From an uncultured Oscillospiraceae bacterium (GTDB taxonomy: Bacteria; Bacillota; Clostridia; Oscillospirales; Ruminococcaceae): 64,000 nucleotides of DNA. The stretch is from assembly GCA_900539195.1 (NCBI GenBank), contig UQBC01000006.1, positions 1 to 64,000 on the forward strand, in the 5' to 3' direction. A program made the translations under genes and the position numbers. The notes under the pieces were generated by a model. It saw only the letters and a program-made list of their open reading frames with translations, did no database searches and was not told the DNA's origin. Shown one piece after another: positions 31,825 to 41,190 of the stretch (position 1 is the stretch's first letter; each line of letters begins with the position of its first letter).

Positions 31825-32428
31825 TGTTTGCTTCCTTCCTTACGGCTTTTACGAATGCCGTCATTTTATTTCTGTCTTTAAAATTATCTGTTTCTATTCC
31901 GCTGCTCACGTCTACCGCAAACGGCGAAAGCTTATCTATCGCATTTGCAACATTCTCGGGGTAAAGACCGCCTGCAAGAAAATACGGTCTGTCGATATTT
32001 TCGAGCAGGTTCCAATTAAAGCTCCTGCCTGTTCCTGCGCCCGAATCGAGAAGAATGAAATCCGCTTTGCAGTTTTTAGCACTTGTAATATCGTTTTCGC
32101 TTTTTATGCGGAATGCCTTTATTACAGGCTTATCTGTAAGTGCTTTCAGCCTTGCGATATATTCCTCGTCTTCACTGCCGTGAAGCTGTGCAAGGTCGAT
32201 TATATTGTCGCTCAGCAGTTTTACAATGTTTTCAATCGGTTCGTCTACAAAGACGCCGACCGCCTTTATATCGGGCGAAAGCAGGAATTTAAGCTCCTTT
32301 GCCTTTTCGGGTGAAACATATCTCTTGCTCTTTTTGGCAAAGACAAAGCCGATATAATCGGGGCATAGCTCATTTACACATTCTATATCGCACCTTCGTG
32401 ACAGGCCGCACAGCTTGATTTTTGTCAT
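31817..32428 (-). CDS. trpF: Phosphoribosylanthranilate isomerase
   Basis: A 203-aa TIM barrel performing the Amadori rearrangement of phosphoribosylanthranilate to CdRP. The N-terminal [15 protein letters not shown] keeps the catalytic Cys of the KICG motif, and [12 protein letters not shown] and [11 protein letters not shown] carry the catalytic Asp/phosphate-binding loops. Monofunctional, not fused to trpC. Four-base overlap with trpC and 8-base overlap with trpB. Confidence 0.96.
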   Translation of the reverse strand: MTKIKLCGLSRRCDIECVNELCPDYIGFVFAKKSKRYVSPEKAKELKFLLSPDIKAVGVFVDEPIENIVKLLSDNIIDLAQLHGSEDEEYIARLKALTDKPVIKAFRIKSENDITSAKNCKADFILLDSGAGTGRSFNWNLLENIDRPYFLAGGLYPENVANAIDKLSPFAVDVSSGIETDNFKDRNKMTAFVKAVRKEANND

Positions 32429-33213
32429 ATTGTCTTACCTTTCAGATTAGCGAGCTTTGCTGTCTTGTCTTTTACACGCATAAGCGTTTCTCCGATAAGC
32501 ACGGCATCTGCGCCGATCTCACGCAGAGCGTTTATATCATCGGCATTTTGTATTCCGCTCTCCGAAACAAATACCGCACTGTCGGGGATTATACTGCGTA
32601 GCTTCCTGCTGTTTTCGGTATCGACCGAGAAGTCTTTGAGATTGCGGTTGTTTACGCCGATAACTCTTGCGCCGGCTCTGACAGCCATTCTGACTTCGTC
32701 CTCGTTGTGCGTTTCCACGAGTGCGGAAAGTCCGAGCGTGTCGCATATCCCGATATATTTTTTTATCGTTTCTTCGGGGAGTATCGAGCAGATGAGAAGT
32801 ACAGCCGATGCACCGAGCAGCTTTGCTTCGTATATCATATATTCGTCAACGGTGAAATCCTTTCTTATACAGGGGATATTCACAGTCTTTGCAATCTGCT
32901 CAAGATAAGCATCGCTACCTAAAAACCATTTCGGCTCGGTCAGCACGGATATGCAATCTGCACCTGCCGCTTCGTACTGTCTTGCTATTTCAAGATACGG
33001 AAAATCCTCAGCGATAATGCCCTTTGAGGGTGAAGCCTTCTTGCACTCACATATAAAAGCGATGTTGTCTTTTTTCAGTGCCTTTTCAAAAGCAAAACTG
33101 CCTTTTGGCATTGCAAGAGCGAGCGATTTTACTTCTTCGGCGGATCTTACCGCTTTTGCCTTTTCAACTCTGAGCCTTGCGTAATCGGCAAGCTCGTCAA
33201 GTATTGTTGCCAT
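32425..33213 (-). CDS. trpC: Indole-3-glycerol phosphate synthase
   Basis: A 262-aa TIM barrel that closes the indole ring by decarboxylating CdRP. FICECKKASPSKGIIAEDFP holds the catalytic Lys and family signature; GVNNRNLKDFSVDTENS and VSESGI are the later active-site strands. Its ATG overlaps the trpD stop by one base (TAATG). Monofunctional, as is usual in Clostridia. Confidence 0.97.
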   Translation of the reverse strand: MATILDELADYARLRVEKAKAVRSAEEVKSLALAMPKGSFAFEKALKKDNIAFICECKKASPSKGIIAEDFPYLEIARQYEAAGADCISVLTEPKWFLGSDAYLEQIAKTVNIPCIRKDFTVDEYMIYEAKLLGASAVLLICSILPEETIKKYIGICDTLGLSALVETHNEDEVRMAVRAGARVIGVNNRNLKDFSVDTENSRKLRSIIPDSAVFVSESGIQNADDINALREIGADAVLIGETLMRVKDKTAKLANLKGKTI

Positions 33214-34241
33214 TATTCCTCCTCGGGACGATTGCTTACTGTTATCAGCTTATCAAGGGTTTCAAGCGCCTTGCCCGAATCTATTATTTCAGCGGCAAGG
33301 GCGATACCGTCCTTTAATGTTTCGGCTTTTCCGCCGATGTAGAGTGCCGCACCTGCGTTCATAAGAACGGCGTTTCTCTTGTGACCCTTTGCACCGCCGA
33401 GTATCTCACGGGTGATCTTTGCGTTTTCTTCGGGCGTGCCGCCTTTTAAGTCGTCTTTCGTGCAACGCTCAAATCCGAAATCCTCAGGAGCTATCGTGTA
33501 TGACTTGAACCAGCCGTCCTTGAATTCACATACCGCTGTAGGTGCGCTCATTGATATTTCATCGAGTTTATCCTTGCCGTATACGACCATACCACGCTTT
33601 ACACCGAGATTTATAAGTACCTGTGCCAGAGGTTCTACAAGATATTCGTCATATACGCCGAGTAACTGCATTTTGGGGCTTCCGGGATTCGTGAGAGGAC
33701 CTAAGATGTTGAACACCGTGCGGAAGCCGAGTTCTTTTCTTATCGGACCGACATATTTCATTGAGGTGTGATACTTCTGGGCGAAGAAGAAGCACATTCC
33801 GGCTTCCTTTAAAAGCTCGACACAGCGGTTCGGGCTTTGCTGAATGTTTACACCGAGCGCTTCAAGGCAGTCCGCAGTACCGCAAAGTGAAGATGCGGCT
33901 CTGTTACCGTGCTTTGCTACCTTCATTCCGCCTGCCGCCGCAACAAGCGCAGAGGTCGTGGAAATGTTGAAGCTCTGCGCATTGTCGCCGCCTGTGCCGA
34001 CTATCTCGAATATATCCATTCCTGTGTCCACCTTTGTGGCATTGTCACGCATAGCGGCGGCACAGCCTGCTATTTCATCGGTCGTTTCTGCCTTTGCGCT
34101 CTTTGTCGAGAGAGCGGCAAGAAATGCGGCGTTCTGGGTGGGGGTCGTTTCACCGCTCATTATCTCGTTCATTACTGTATAAGCCTCATCGTAAGTAAGG
34201 TCTTCCTTGTTTACTATCTTTACTATTGCTTCCTTAATCAT
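33213..34241 (-). CDS. trpD: Anthranilate phosphoribosyltransferase
   Basis: A 342-aa nucleoside-phosphorylase-III fold enzyme that adds phosphoribose from PRPP to anthranilate. The PRPP-binding motif [19 protein letters not shown] and the KHGNRAASS motif are intact, as is [10 protein letters not shown]. It lies 4 bp after trpG, and the two are separate genes, not a TrpGD fusion. Confidence 0.97.
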   Translation of the reverse strand: MIKEAIVKIVNKEDLTYDEAYTVMNEIMSGETTPTQNAAFLAALSTKSAKAETTDEIAGCAAAMRDNATKVDTGMDIFEIVGTGGDNAQSFNISTTSALVAAAGGMKVAKHGNRAASSLCGTADCLEALGVNIQQSPNRCVELLKEAGMCFFFAQKYHTSMKYVGPIRKELGFRTVFNILGPLTNPGSPKMQLLGVYDEYLVEPLAQVLINLGVKRGMVVYGKDKLDEISMSAPTAVCEFKDGWFKSYTIAPEDFGFERCTKDDLKGGTPEENAKITREILGGAKGHKRNAVLMNAGAALYIGGKAETLKDGIALAAEIIDSGKALETLDKLITVSNRPEEE

Positions 34242-34245
34242 TGTC

Positions 34246-34815
34246 TTAGTCCTCCTTTATGAAATTTCTCAACATCTGTTTTCCGTCGGGCGTCATTATC
34301 GATTCGGGGTGGAACTGCACTCCGTAAACGTCATAATCCTTATGCTGTACCGCCATTATTTCGCCGTCGTCGGTCACTGCGGTAACCTTAAGGCAATCGG
34401 GCATTGTCGCAGGGTCTGCGGCAAGCGAATGATAACGTGCAACGGGCGCTTTATCGGGGCAGTCTTTAAAAAGAAGCGAGCTTTTGTCAAAAGTTACGTA
34501 CGACTGCTTTCCGTGCATAAGCTCCTTTGCGTAGGTTATCGTTGCGCCGTATGCCGAGCATATAGCCTGATGACCCAGACACACGCCGAGTATCTTAAAA
34601 TCCTTGCCGAGCTGTTTTATAACGTCGATTATCACACCGGCGTTTTCGGGTCTGCCGGGACCCGGTGACAGAATAATTCTGTCGGGATTTAGCTGTCTTA
34701 TTTCTTCAACCGTCATTTCATCGTTTCTGATAACCTTAATGTCGGGGTTTATCTCGCCGACAAGCTGATAAAGGTTATATGAAAAGCTGTCGTAATTATC
34801 TATAAGAAGTATCAT
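34246..34815 (-). CDS. trpG: Anthranilate synthase glutamine amidotransferase component
   Basis: A 189-aa class I glutamine amidotransferase supplying ammonia to TrpE. The catalytic Cys is in [10 protein letters not shown] and the His-Glu pair in GVQFHPES; the oxyanion region is [12 protein letters not shown]. Its ATG overlaps the trpE stop by four bases. A paralogous use in folate synthesis (PabA) is possible for this family, but the trp operon context fixes the main role. Confidence 0.96.
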   Translation of the reverse strand: MILLIDNYDSFSYNLYQLVGEINPDIKVIRNDEMTVEEIRQLNPDRIILSPGPGRPENAGVIIDVIKQLGKDFKILGVCLGHQAICSAYGATITYAKELMHGKQSYVTFDKSSLLFKDCPDKAPVARYHSLAADPATMPDCLKVTAVTDDGEIMAVQHKDYDVYGVQFHPESIMTPDGKQMLRNFIKED

Positions 34816-36278
34816 ATATCTGCCTCCTCAGCCTTTTTCAGTGCGTTTACAACCGCCTGCGCCTTGTTTATACATTCCTGATATTCCTTTTCGGGAACGG
34901 AATCTGCAACGATTCCTGCTCCGCTTCGTATGAACACCTTGCCGTTTTTCTTGTAGGCAATTCTAATAGCTATGCAAGTATCCATATTGCCTGTGAAATC
35001 AATATAGCCTATCGCACCGCCGTAGATACCGCGCTTGTTGTTTTCAAGCTCTCCGATAAGCTGACACGCTCTTATCTTCGGTGCGCCCGAAAGCGTTCCT
35101 GCGGGAAGCACCGCCGAGATAGCGTCCAGTGCGTCAAGATCGTCTTTTATCTCACCTCTTACCGTTGAGCCTATGTGCATAACGTGCGAGTAACGTTCTA
35201 TGGAATGCAGTTTTTCGACCTGTACTGTGCCGAACTTGCTTACTTTGCCGAGATCGTTTCTGCCGAGATCTACAAGCATATTGTGTTCGGCAAGCTCTTT
35301 TTTGTCCTGCAGAAGATCTTTCTCAAGAGCCTTGTCCTCTTCGTCCGTCTTTCCTCTTGGGCGTGTTCCTGCAAGGGGGAAGGTGTGGAGTATGCCGTTT
35401 TCGAGCTTTACGAGCGTTTCGGGAGAAGCGCCTGCGACCTCGACATCAGTACCCGAGAAATAGAACATATACGGTGAGGGATTTATCGTCCGAAGCTGTC
35501 GGTAGGTATTCAGCAGGCTTCCCTCAAACTCGGCTGAAAGCCTGTTGGAAAGCACTATCTGGAATATATCGCCCTCTTTTATATAATGCTTTGCCTTTTC
35601 TACCATACCGCAGTAATGCGCTTTGTCGAACAAGGGAGTAACTTCGCCGAGAAGCCTGCCGGCAGGCTCGTTTTTCTTTTCCCCGCGGCTCAATAGCTCC
35701 GCCATTGCCTTAAGCTCGATTATCGCCTTGTTATAGCCGACTTCTACATCGGAAAGCGGAATGTTCACTATAAGCACTATCTTCTGCTTTACGTTATCGA
35801 ATGCTATGACCTTGTCGAAAAGCATAAGGTCTATATCCTTGAACCTTTCGGTGTCTATTGTCTTTATTCTTACGGTCGGCTCGCTGTAGCCGAGAAAATC
35901 ATAAGCGAAATATCCGACCAGTCCGCCTGTGAAGGAGGGAAGGTAATCGAACTTAGGGCTTTTGTGTTCAGCAAGTATCTGCCTTAAGTATGTGGACGGG
36001 TTGTCGGTGTGTACCGTAATGTTTCCTGCTTTAAGCTCGCCGTCTATGCAGGTGATCTCCATTTTCGGATCGTAGCCCATAAAGGTGTAGCGACCCCACT
36101 TTTCGTTTGCCTGAGCCGATTCAAGCATATAGCAATGAGTTGATACGTTTTTAAGTATCTTCATCGCCTCTATCGGCGTACATATATCGGCAAGAATCTC
36201 ACAGCTTACAGGCATGACCTTGTATCTGTTTTGTGCCGCTATTTCCTTTGCTTTTTCAAGGGTGGGTAAAAACTCCAT
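34812..36278 (-). CDS. trpE: Anthranilate synthase component I
   Basis: A 488-aa chorismate-using subunit, first gene of trpEGDCFBA. The N-terminal CYMLESAQANEKWGRYTFMG contains the LLES-like motif that binds tryptophan in feedback-sensitive enzymes. The C-terminal chorismate-binding domain shows FQIVLSNR, AGTRPRGKTDEEDKALEKDL and AGTLSGAPKIRACQLI, ending in IRSGAGIVADSVPEKEYQE. GGAGG precedes the ATG by 8 bases. The 300-base leader upstream is a tryptophan T-box, so both transcription and enzyme activity respond to tryptophan. Confidence 0.97.
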   Translation of the reverse strand: MEFLPTLEKAKEIAAQNRYKVMPVSCEILADICTPIEAMKILKNVSTHCYMLESAQANEKWGRYTFMGYDPKMEITCIDGELKAGNITVHTDNPSTYLRQILAEHKSPKFDYLPSFTGGLVGYFAYDFLGYSEPTVRIKTIDTERFKDIDLMLFDKVIAFDNVKQKIVLIVNIPLSDVEVGYNKAIIELKAMAELLSRGEKKNEPAGRLLGEVTPLFDKAHYCGMVEKAKHYIKEGDIFQIVLSNRLSAEFEGSLLNTYRQLRTINPSPYMFYFSGTDVEVAGASPETLVKLENGILHTFPLAGTRPRGKTDEEDKALEKDLLQDKKELAEHNMLVDLGRNDLGKVSKFGTVQVEKLHSIERYSHVMHIGSTVRGEIKDDLDALDAISAVLPAGTLSGAPKIRACQLIGELENNKRGIYGGAIGYIDFTGNMDTCIAIRIAYKKNGKVFIRSGAGIVADSVPEKEYQECINKAQAVVNALKKAEEADI

Positions 36279-36299
36279 TTTCTTTGCCTCCGTTTTTTG

Positions 36300-36600
36300 T
36301 CTGCCAAAAACAAAAAAGTCCTTGACAGAAAAATAGCTTTTCTGTCAAGGACGAATAATCTATTATCCGCGGTGCCACCTTGATTTCACGATTTGAGGTC
36401 GTGCGCTTTGCAGGATACCTACATATCCCCGGCAACTGACGTATGCCCTACGTTGCAGAATACTGGGCAATATTAAACATATTGCTTTTGACTGCACCCT
36501 CAGCGGTCCATTTGACAACCCGTGTCTTGCCCCTTCTCAGCTATCGGGGTTCTCTGTAAAGTCGTAACTGCCGTTATCTCCGCTTCAACGGTTTAAAATG
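36300..36600 (-). promoter_or_regulatory. T-box riboswitch leader of the trp operon (specifier UGG)
   Basis: Minus-strand leader between the promoter and trpE. The conserved T-box AAGGTGGCACCGCGG lies at 36381-36367. A specifier-loop candidate AAATGGACC places the codon TGG (Trp) at 36510-36508. The intrinsic terminator is a 15-bp stem (36318-36332 with 36338-36352) followed by six T residues. Uncharged tRNA-Trp would pair with the TGG and the T-box bulge, stabilise the antiterminator and allow transcription of trpEGDCFBA. Confidence 0.95.
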
Positions 36601-36614
36601 TTTTGTTTGCGATT

Positions 36615-36643
36615 ATTATAGCACTGTGTTAAAGCGTTGTCAA
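36615..36643 (-). promoter_or_regulatory. Promoter of the trp operon
   Basis: Minus-strand TTGACA (36643-36638), 17-base spacer and TATAAT (36620-36615): perfect consensus, as expected for an operon controlled by attenuation, not initiation. Confidence 0.95.
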
Positions 36644-36681
36644 GATGGGGATGAAAATTTTTTTGCGAGGTATATAATGGA

Positions 36682-36713
36682 AAAAGAGCCTTGCCTTGCG
36701 GCAAGACTCTTTT
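36682..36713 (-). terminator. Terminator of the zinc-ribbon gene
   Basis: AAAAGAGCCTTGCC (36682-36695) pairs with GGCAAGACTCTTTT (36700-36713) with one mismatch and a 4-base loop; T-rich on both strands. Its arm AAAGAGCCTTGC is also used in the nifU terminator at 53623. Confidence 0.8.
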
Positions 36714-36843
36714 GCTTTTTACCTTGAATACTATATGCAATTAATGCAATTATTCGCTTTGTTATCAGGAATATAGAAAAATGTACGAAACTCCTCTGAA
36801 TAGCCTGACTTAAAACCCGAACCGATTAGTATTGCCGATAAAT

Positions 36844-37116
36844 TCAGTGCTCGTTTCTCTTAGCGAAGCACTCGCTGCAGTAAACGGGTCTGTCGTCACG
36901 GGGCTGGAAGGGAACCTTAGCCTCGCCGCCGCAGCCTGCGCATACAGCTGTGAACATTTCACGCTTAGCTCCGCCGTTCTTCTTGGCGTCACGGCAAGCC
37001 TTGCATCTCTTAGGCTCGTTTGTAAAGCCGTTCTGAGCGTAGAACTCCTGTTCGCCTGCTGTGAATACGAAATCTGCACCGCAGTCCTTGCACTTGAGAG
37101 TCTTGTCTTCGTACAT
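36844..37116 (-). CDS. Small zinc-ribbon protein (zf-trcl-like)
   Basis: A 90-aa protein with four CxxC pairs: CKDC, CKAC, CAGC and CSEC. It can form two zinc ribbons, the first of the CxxC-x20-CxxC type (LKCKDCGADFVFTAGEQEFY). No enzyme domain. Members of this family are small, abundant clostridial proteins of unknown role, perhaps nucleic-acid or stress related. GAGG lies 9 bases before the ATG. It follows the sigma-factor gene by 64 bp on the same strand and may share its transcript. Confidence 0.85.
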   Translation of the reverse strand: MYEDKTLKCKDCGADFVFTAGEQEFYAQNGFTNEPKRCKACRDAKKNGGAKREMFTAVCAGCGGEAKVPFQPRDDRPVYCSECFAKRNEH

Positions 37117-37180
37117 AGTAAAATACCTCTAAAATTTCTCACGCTTTTTGCGTGTAATAATATGAAAAAGACTGATAGTC

Positions 37181-37762
37181 TTATTTCCCCATTGCTTTTC
37201 TTATCTTCGATTTTGCACGCTGAAGTGCGTTATCTACAGATTTTTCATTCATAGAGAGTTCATTTGCTATCTGCTCGTATGAGCAGTGCTTGAGATACAT
37301 ATCAAGAACATCCATCTCTTTTTGTGAAAGTACACCTGACAGACGTTTCATAAACCGTATACCGTCGACCTTGTCAACGACTGCGTCCTCGGTGGAAAGC
37401 GAATCGTCACGTATCAGGTCAAAGTCAAAGTCCTCGTCTTTAAGAACAGGATTATCCTTGATAGCTTTTGATATACAGGTTTTCATTGCCGAATCGGTAC
37501 ACAGATTTGCAAACGTTGCAAATGATGCTCCCTTTTCTCCGCTATATAGACGCACTGCCTTAAGCAGTCCCATAAGCCCCTCTGAAAAGAGATCGTCCTT
37601 ATCGGCTGACGGACAGCGCATTGCCATTTTAGCTGCTTTGACGCGCACAATCGGTATGTAGCGCTTTATAAGCTCGTTGGCGTATCGTTCGCCGTGCTCC
37701 TGTACTATCAGATCGACGAGCTGTTCGTCGGTCATATCAGAAATATTAAGCTCTTCCGTCAT
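37181..37762 (-). CDS. Sigma-70-family RNA polymerase sigma factor (SigH-like)
   Basis: A 193-aa sigma factor. Region 2 (VRVKAAKMAMRCPSADKDDL, then FSEGLMGLLKAVRLYS and FATFANLC) binds core polymerase and the -10 element. Region 4 (GVLSQKEMDVLDMYLKHCSY, then EQIANELSMNEKSVDNALQR) is a helix-turn-helix for the -35. Size and the lack of region 1.1/3 suggest a sporulation/stationary-phase SigH-type factor, not sigma-A. Its own promoter is a good sigma-A site. Which regulon it serves is not visible, though SpoIIE in the same window fits a sporulation programme. Confidence 0.85.
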   Translation of the reverse strand: MTEELNISDMTDEQLVDLIVQEHGERYANELIKRYIPIVRVKAAKMAMRCPSADKDDLFSEGLMGLLKAVRLYSGEKGASFATFANLCTDSAMKTCISKAIKDNPVLKDEDFDFDLIRDDSLSTEDAVVDKVDGIRFMKRLSGVLSQKEMDVLDMYLKHCSYEQIANELSMNEKSVDNALQRAKSKIRKAMGK

Positions 37763-37810
37763 CTGACCTCCGAAAATCGTCCTAATAGTTTCACTGTATA
37801 TCTATAGATT

Positions 37811-37839
37811 ATTCTATCATAATATACGAATTTTGTCAA
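37811..37839 (-). promoter_or_regulatory. Promoter of the sigma-factor gene
   Basis: Minus-strand TTGACA (37839-37834), 17-base spacer and TAGAAT (37816-37811), about 50 bases before the ATG. Confidence 0.85.
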
Positions 37840-37916
37840 TAGGGAATGCTTCAAATTGTTTACATTTTTTCACTGTCATATAAAATTGGAACTGCCGCTT
37901 TTATGATCTTCAATTG

Positions 37917-38381
37917 TTACAGTTCCGCCTTATATATCAGTGCGTCACAGACAGGCTCGGTATAATAGTTTTTGCGCCGTCCGACTTTGATGAAGCCGTG
38001 TTTTTCGTAAAGATATTTTGCGGGTTCATTGTCACAGCGGACTTCAAGAAAAATGCTTTTTATGCCGTTGCTTTTGCATTTATTAATGAAATATTCCATT
38101 AATTGTGTGGCGATGCACTGATGTCTGTATTCGGGCAACACTGCAATGCGATACAGCTCACATTCGTCCGATACGCTCTGACCGCAGATAAAGCCTACCG
38201 GCTTGTTTTCGGCTTTCTCATCACGAATAACGGCATTTATTGAGCCTTCTGCGAACACCTGCGATTCAATACTGCGGCTCGTCCACGGCACTGAAAAGCA
38301 TTCTTTTTCAATAACCCCGATATCACGGCATAACACTGAACTGTTGCTATCTTTCCCGTTATCTTTCTCAATGAGTATCAT
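37917..38381 (-). CDS. rimI: Ribosomal-protein-alanine N-acetyltransferase RimI-like
   Basis: A 154-aa GNAT protein. The N-terminal IEKECFSVPWTSRSIESQ matches the RimI signature (substrate-binding CFxxPW), motif A is LPEYRHQCIATQLMEYFI with Cys where RimI normally has a Gly (RGxG), and the C-terminal ANEPAKYLYEKHGF-like segment (NEPAKYLYEKHGFIKVGRRK) completes the fold. Start set at ATG 38381, inside the end of polA (14-bp overlap), in place of the upstream TTG. RimI acetylates the ribosomal protein S18 N-terminus and related proteins. In many Firmicutes rimI sits with tsaB/tsaD; here it is coupled to polA. Confidence 0.82.
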   Translation of the reverse strand: MILIEKDNGKDSNSSVLCRDIGVIEKECFSVPWTSRSIESQVFAEGSINAVIRDEKAENKPVGFICGQSVSDECELYRIAVLPEYRHQCIATQLMEYFINKCKSNGIKSIFLEVRCDNEPAKYLYEKHGFIKVGRRKNYYTEPVCDALIYKAEL

Positions 38382-40857
38382 ACCACGTTTTGCCAATATT
38401 TACATCTACCGTCATAGGAACGGTGAGTTTTACGGCGTTCTCCATTTCTTCCTTTAAAAGTGCAGCTACCTTTTCTGCACAATCTTCTCTTGCCTCTACT
38501 ATAAGTTCATCGTGAACCTGAAGTATCAGCCTTGCGTCAAGACCGCTTTCTTTCAGTCTGTTGTAAACTTTTATCATTGCGATCTTTATGATATCGGCGG
38601 CTGTACCCTGTATGGGGGTGTTCTTTGCAACACGTTCGCCGAAAGCCTGCAGATTCTTATTCTTTGCGGCAAGCTCTTTAATATATCTTCTTCTGCCGAA
38701 CATAGTTTCAACATAGCCGTCACGCTTAGCCTTCGCAACGGTCTGCTCCATATAGTGAGCTATGCCGGAATATTTGGAAAGATAGGAGCGGATATATTCG
38801 CTTGCTTTCGGCACTGAAACACCGATGTCCTTTGACAGCGAGAATGCGCCTATTCCGTAGACTATGCCGAAGTTGACCGCTTTCGCCTTGCTTCTGAGGT
38901 CCGGTGTTACCCACTCTATCGGCTGATTGAACACCTGAGATGCGGTAACGGTATGAATATCCACTCCGTCAAGGAACGCTTTCTTCATTATCTCGTCGCC
39001 CGAAATATGAGCCAGCACACGCAGTTCGATCTGTGAATAGTCGGCATCGACAAGCAGGCAGCCGTCCTTTGCTGTGAAGAATCTTCTCATCTCCCTGCCA
39101 AGCGGCGTTCTTACGGGGATATTCTGAATATTCGGCTCAGCGCTTGAAATTCTTCCTGTCCTTGTTTCTGTCTGCTTGAACGTGGAATGCACCCTGCCGT
39201 CCTCGCCGACTACCTTCAGAAGTCCTGTAACGTATGTGTTCTGCAACTTCGTAAGCGCACGGTATTCGGTTATCAGCGGAACTATAGGGTGCTTGTCCAT
39301 AAGGCTTTCAAGCACATCAGCGTTTGTAGAATAGCCTGTTTTTGTCTTTTTGGCACTGGGCAATGCAAGTTTTTCAAAAAGCACGCTTCCGAGCTGTTTT
39401 GGCGAACCGATGTTGAATTCATGACCCGCATACTCGTAAATTTCGCTACTTATCCTGTCAGCCTTTGTTGAAACCTCTTCGCCGAAAGCCTTTATACCGT
39501 CAACATCAATACTCACACCCTCACGCTCCATAGCTACAAGCACAGTGGCAAGAGGTATCTCTATATCGGTAAGAACTGCCGCAGAGCCTGTTTCGCCGAT
39601 TTTGCGATTAAGTATATCGTTGAGGGCGGCAACGGTTATCGACTTTTCCTGTATGCTGTTTCCCTCCGGAACTCCGTACTGAGTGCAGAGCCTTGACAGG
39701 CTGTAATCGTTTGAATCGGGGTCGGCAAGGTAAGCCGCAAGAGTTGTATCAAATTTATTGTTATTGAGCTTTTCAAGTCCGGAAACTGTAAGCGTATCCT
39801 TTATATCAAAGGTGTACTTCGTACTGTCGCTGTCTGCGTATACCCTGAGTTCATTGCCTGACAACCCGTTCATTGCACCGACACTGCCTGCATAAACTTT
39901 TCCGTCATCGGTAATGATTATATCGCCCTTCGGCATTGCGGGTATCTGCTTTGCGGCGGATTCTGCCAAAGCCTCTTGTGATCCTGCCGGAGCGGAAGTC
40001 GGGTGCAGCTTCAGCTTCTGGAGCATCTTGTACATTTCAAGCTCCGACAGCAATTTTGCAAGCTCGGTATCGTCACGTTCTTTCGGAACATAATGCGAAA
40101 GCTCGGTATCAATAGGTGCGCTAAGGCATATTTCGGCAAGCTGTCTGCTCATATAACAGCTTTCCTTGCCGTTTTCGAGTTTTGTGCGTACACCCTTTGT
40201 GATAAGCGTTGAATCAATGTTTTCATAAACTCCGTCCACGCTTGCAAATTCCTTTATAAGCGAAAGGGCGGTCTTTTCACCGATGCCTGCAACACCCGGA
40301 ATATTGTCGCTCGAATCGCCCATAAGCGCCTTTACTTCTATCATCTGTTTTGGGGTCACGCCGTATTCTTCCATTATTACATCGGGTGTATAGTAAACAT
40401 CGCCTTTAGTTTTGGCGAGTCTTACGGTAACGTAATCATTTACAAGCTGGAACGAGTCACGGTCGCCCGTTGACACTGTACAGGGTATCTTCTTATCCGC
40501 ACAGGCGGCTGAAACAGTTCCGATTATATCATCGGCTTCAAAGCCCTCTTTTTCGATAATGGCGATTCCCATCGCTTTTATTATCTTTTTCATATAGGGA
40601 AGCTGTTGTGCGAGGTCTTCGGGCATACCCTTGCGGTTTGCCTTATAGCCGTCGTACATCTTATGGCGGAATGTCGGCGCTTTAAGGTCGAAAGCTACCG
40701 CTATCATATCAGGTTGAACGTCATTTTCAAGCATAAGCAGAGTGTTCATAAAGCCTGTTACGGCATTTGTGGCAACACCTCTTGAATTTGTCAGCACACG
40801 GATACCGTAGAACGCACGGTTAAGTATGCTGTTGCCGTCTATTACAAGAAATCCCAT
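38368..40857 (-). CDS. polA: DNA polymerase I
   Basis: An 829-aa family A polymerase for Okazaki-fragment maturation and repair. The N-terminal 5'-3' exonuclease shows VIDGNSILNRAFYG and GFEADDIIGT. The middle domain is a 3'-5' exonuclease fold, but I find no intact DxE metal motif, so proofreading is probably absent, as in many Firmicute enzymes. The polymerase domain has DYSQIELRVLAHISGD (motif A), KAVNFGIVYGIG (motif B) and VHDELIVEA (motif C). ATG 40857 is chosen because AAAGGA lies 6 bases upstream; an in-frame ATG 33 bases earlier lacks one. Confidence 0.96.
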   Translation of the reverse strand: MGFLVIDGNSILNRAFYGIRVLTNSRGVATNAVTGFMNTLLMLENDVQPDMIAVAFDLKAPTFRHKMYDGYKANRKGMPEDLAQQLPYMKKIIKAMGIAIIEKEGFEADDIIGTVSAACADKKIPCTVSTGDRDSFQLVNDYVTVRLAKTKGDVYYTPDVIMEEYGVTPKQMIEVKALMGDSSDNIPGVAGIGEKTALSLIKEFASVDGVYENIDSTLITKGVRTKLENGKESCYMSRQLAEICLSAPIDTELSHYVPKERDDTELAKLLSELEMYKMLQKLKLHPTSAPAGSQEALAESAAKQIPAMPKGDIIITDDGKVYAGSVGAMNGLSGNELRVYADSDSTKYTFDIKDTLTVSGLEKLNNNKFDTTLAAYLADPDSNDYSLSRLCTQYGVPEGNSIQEKSITVAALNDILNRKIGETGSAAVLTDIEIPLATVLVAMEREGVSIDVDGIKAFGEEVSTKADRISSEIYEYAGHEFNIGSPKQLGSVLFEKLALPSAKKTKTGYSTNADVLESLMDKHPIVPLITEYRALTKLQNTYVTGLLKVVGEDGRVHSTFKQTETRTGRISSAEPNIQNIPVRTPLGREMRRFFTAKDGCLLVDADYSQIELRVLAHISGDEIMKKAFLDGVDIHTVTASQVFNQPIEWVTPDLRSKAKAVNFGIVYGIGAFSLSKDIGVSVPKASEYIRSYLSKYSGIAHYMEQTVAKAKRDGYVETMFGRRRYIKELAAKNKNLQAFGERVAKNTPIQGTAADIIKIAMIKVYNRLKESGLDARLILQVHDELIVEAREDCAEKVAALLKEEMENAVKLTVPMTVDVNIGKTWYDTH

Positions 40858-41156
40858 AGTAGTCCTTTCTGGCAGAATGTACTGTTTCATATGTTTATTG
40901 TGTTATTCCCTGTTATAAGTATACCATAAATACCGCAAAAATCAAGCGCCCGTGGGGCGCGGCAAATTCCGCCTTTGAAAACGACAGTGTATTGCTGAGG
41001 ACAGTGCAGCGGCGGGGATAAACGATGAGTGTATAGAAAGCATTTTAAACTGCGTGTCGCCGCTGACAATTCCGCCATAATTAAGAAAGTCGGTTCACAG
41101 TACCGGGCAAAGAAACGTCAGATATTGACCGCTGCTCTGTTATCGCAAGCAACAAA
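40858..41156. other. Intergenic region with hairpin/CAAATTCCGCC element
   Basis: About 300 bases between divergent-from-nothing ends: the polA 5' side and the 3' end of the giant surface-protein gene. It holds the polA promoter candidate (TTGATT, 16 bases, TATACT on the minus strand near 40940-40915), a CGCCC-GTG-GGGCG hairpin followed by GGCAAATTCCGCC at 40947-40975, and a second degenerate copy ending ACAATTCCGCC near 41080. No ORF is supported. Confidence 0.55.
40947..40975. repeat. Hairpin plus CAAATTCCGCC element
   Basis: CGCCC-GTG-GGGCG hairpin followed by the constant tail GCAAATTCCGCC. It is the same element class as at 8650-8740 and 17902-17960, again with a different but self-complementary stem. 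Confidence 0.7.
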
Positions 41157-41182
41157 CCCCCGACAGAAAACTCTGTCGGGGG
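41157..41182 (-). terminator. Terminator of the giant surface-protein gene
   Basis: CCCCCGACAGA (41157-41167) pairs perfectly with TCTGTCGGGGG (41172-41182), 4-base loop, followed on the minus strand by TTTG. Confidence 0.85.
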
Positions 41183-41190
41183 CTGTGTAA

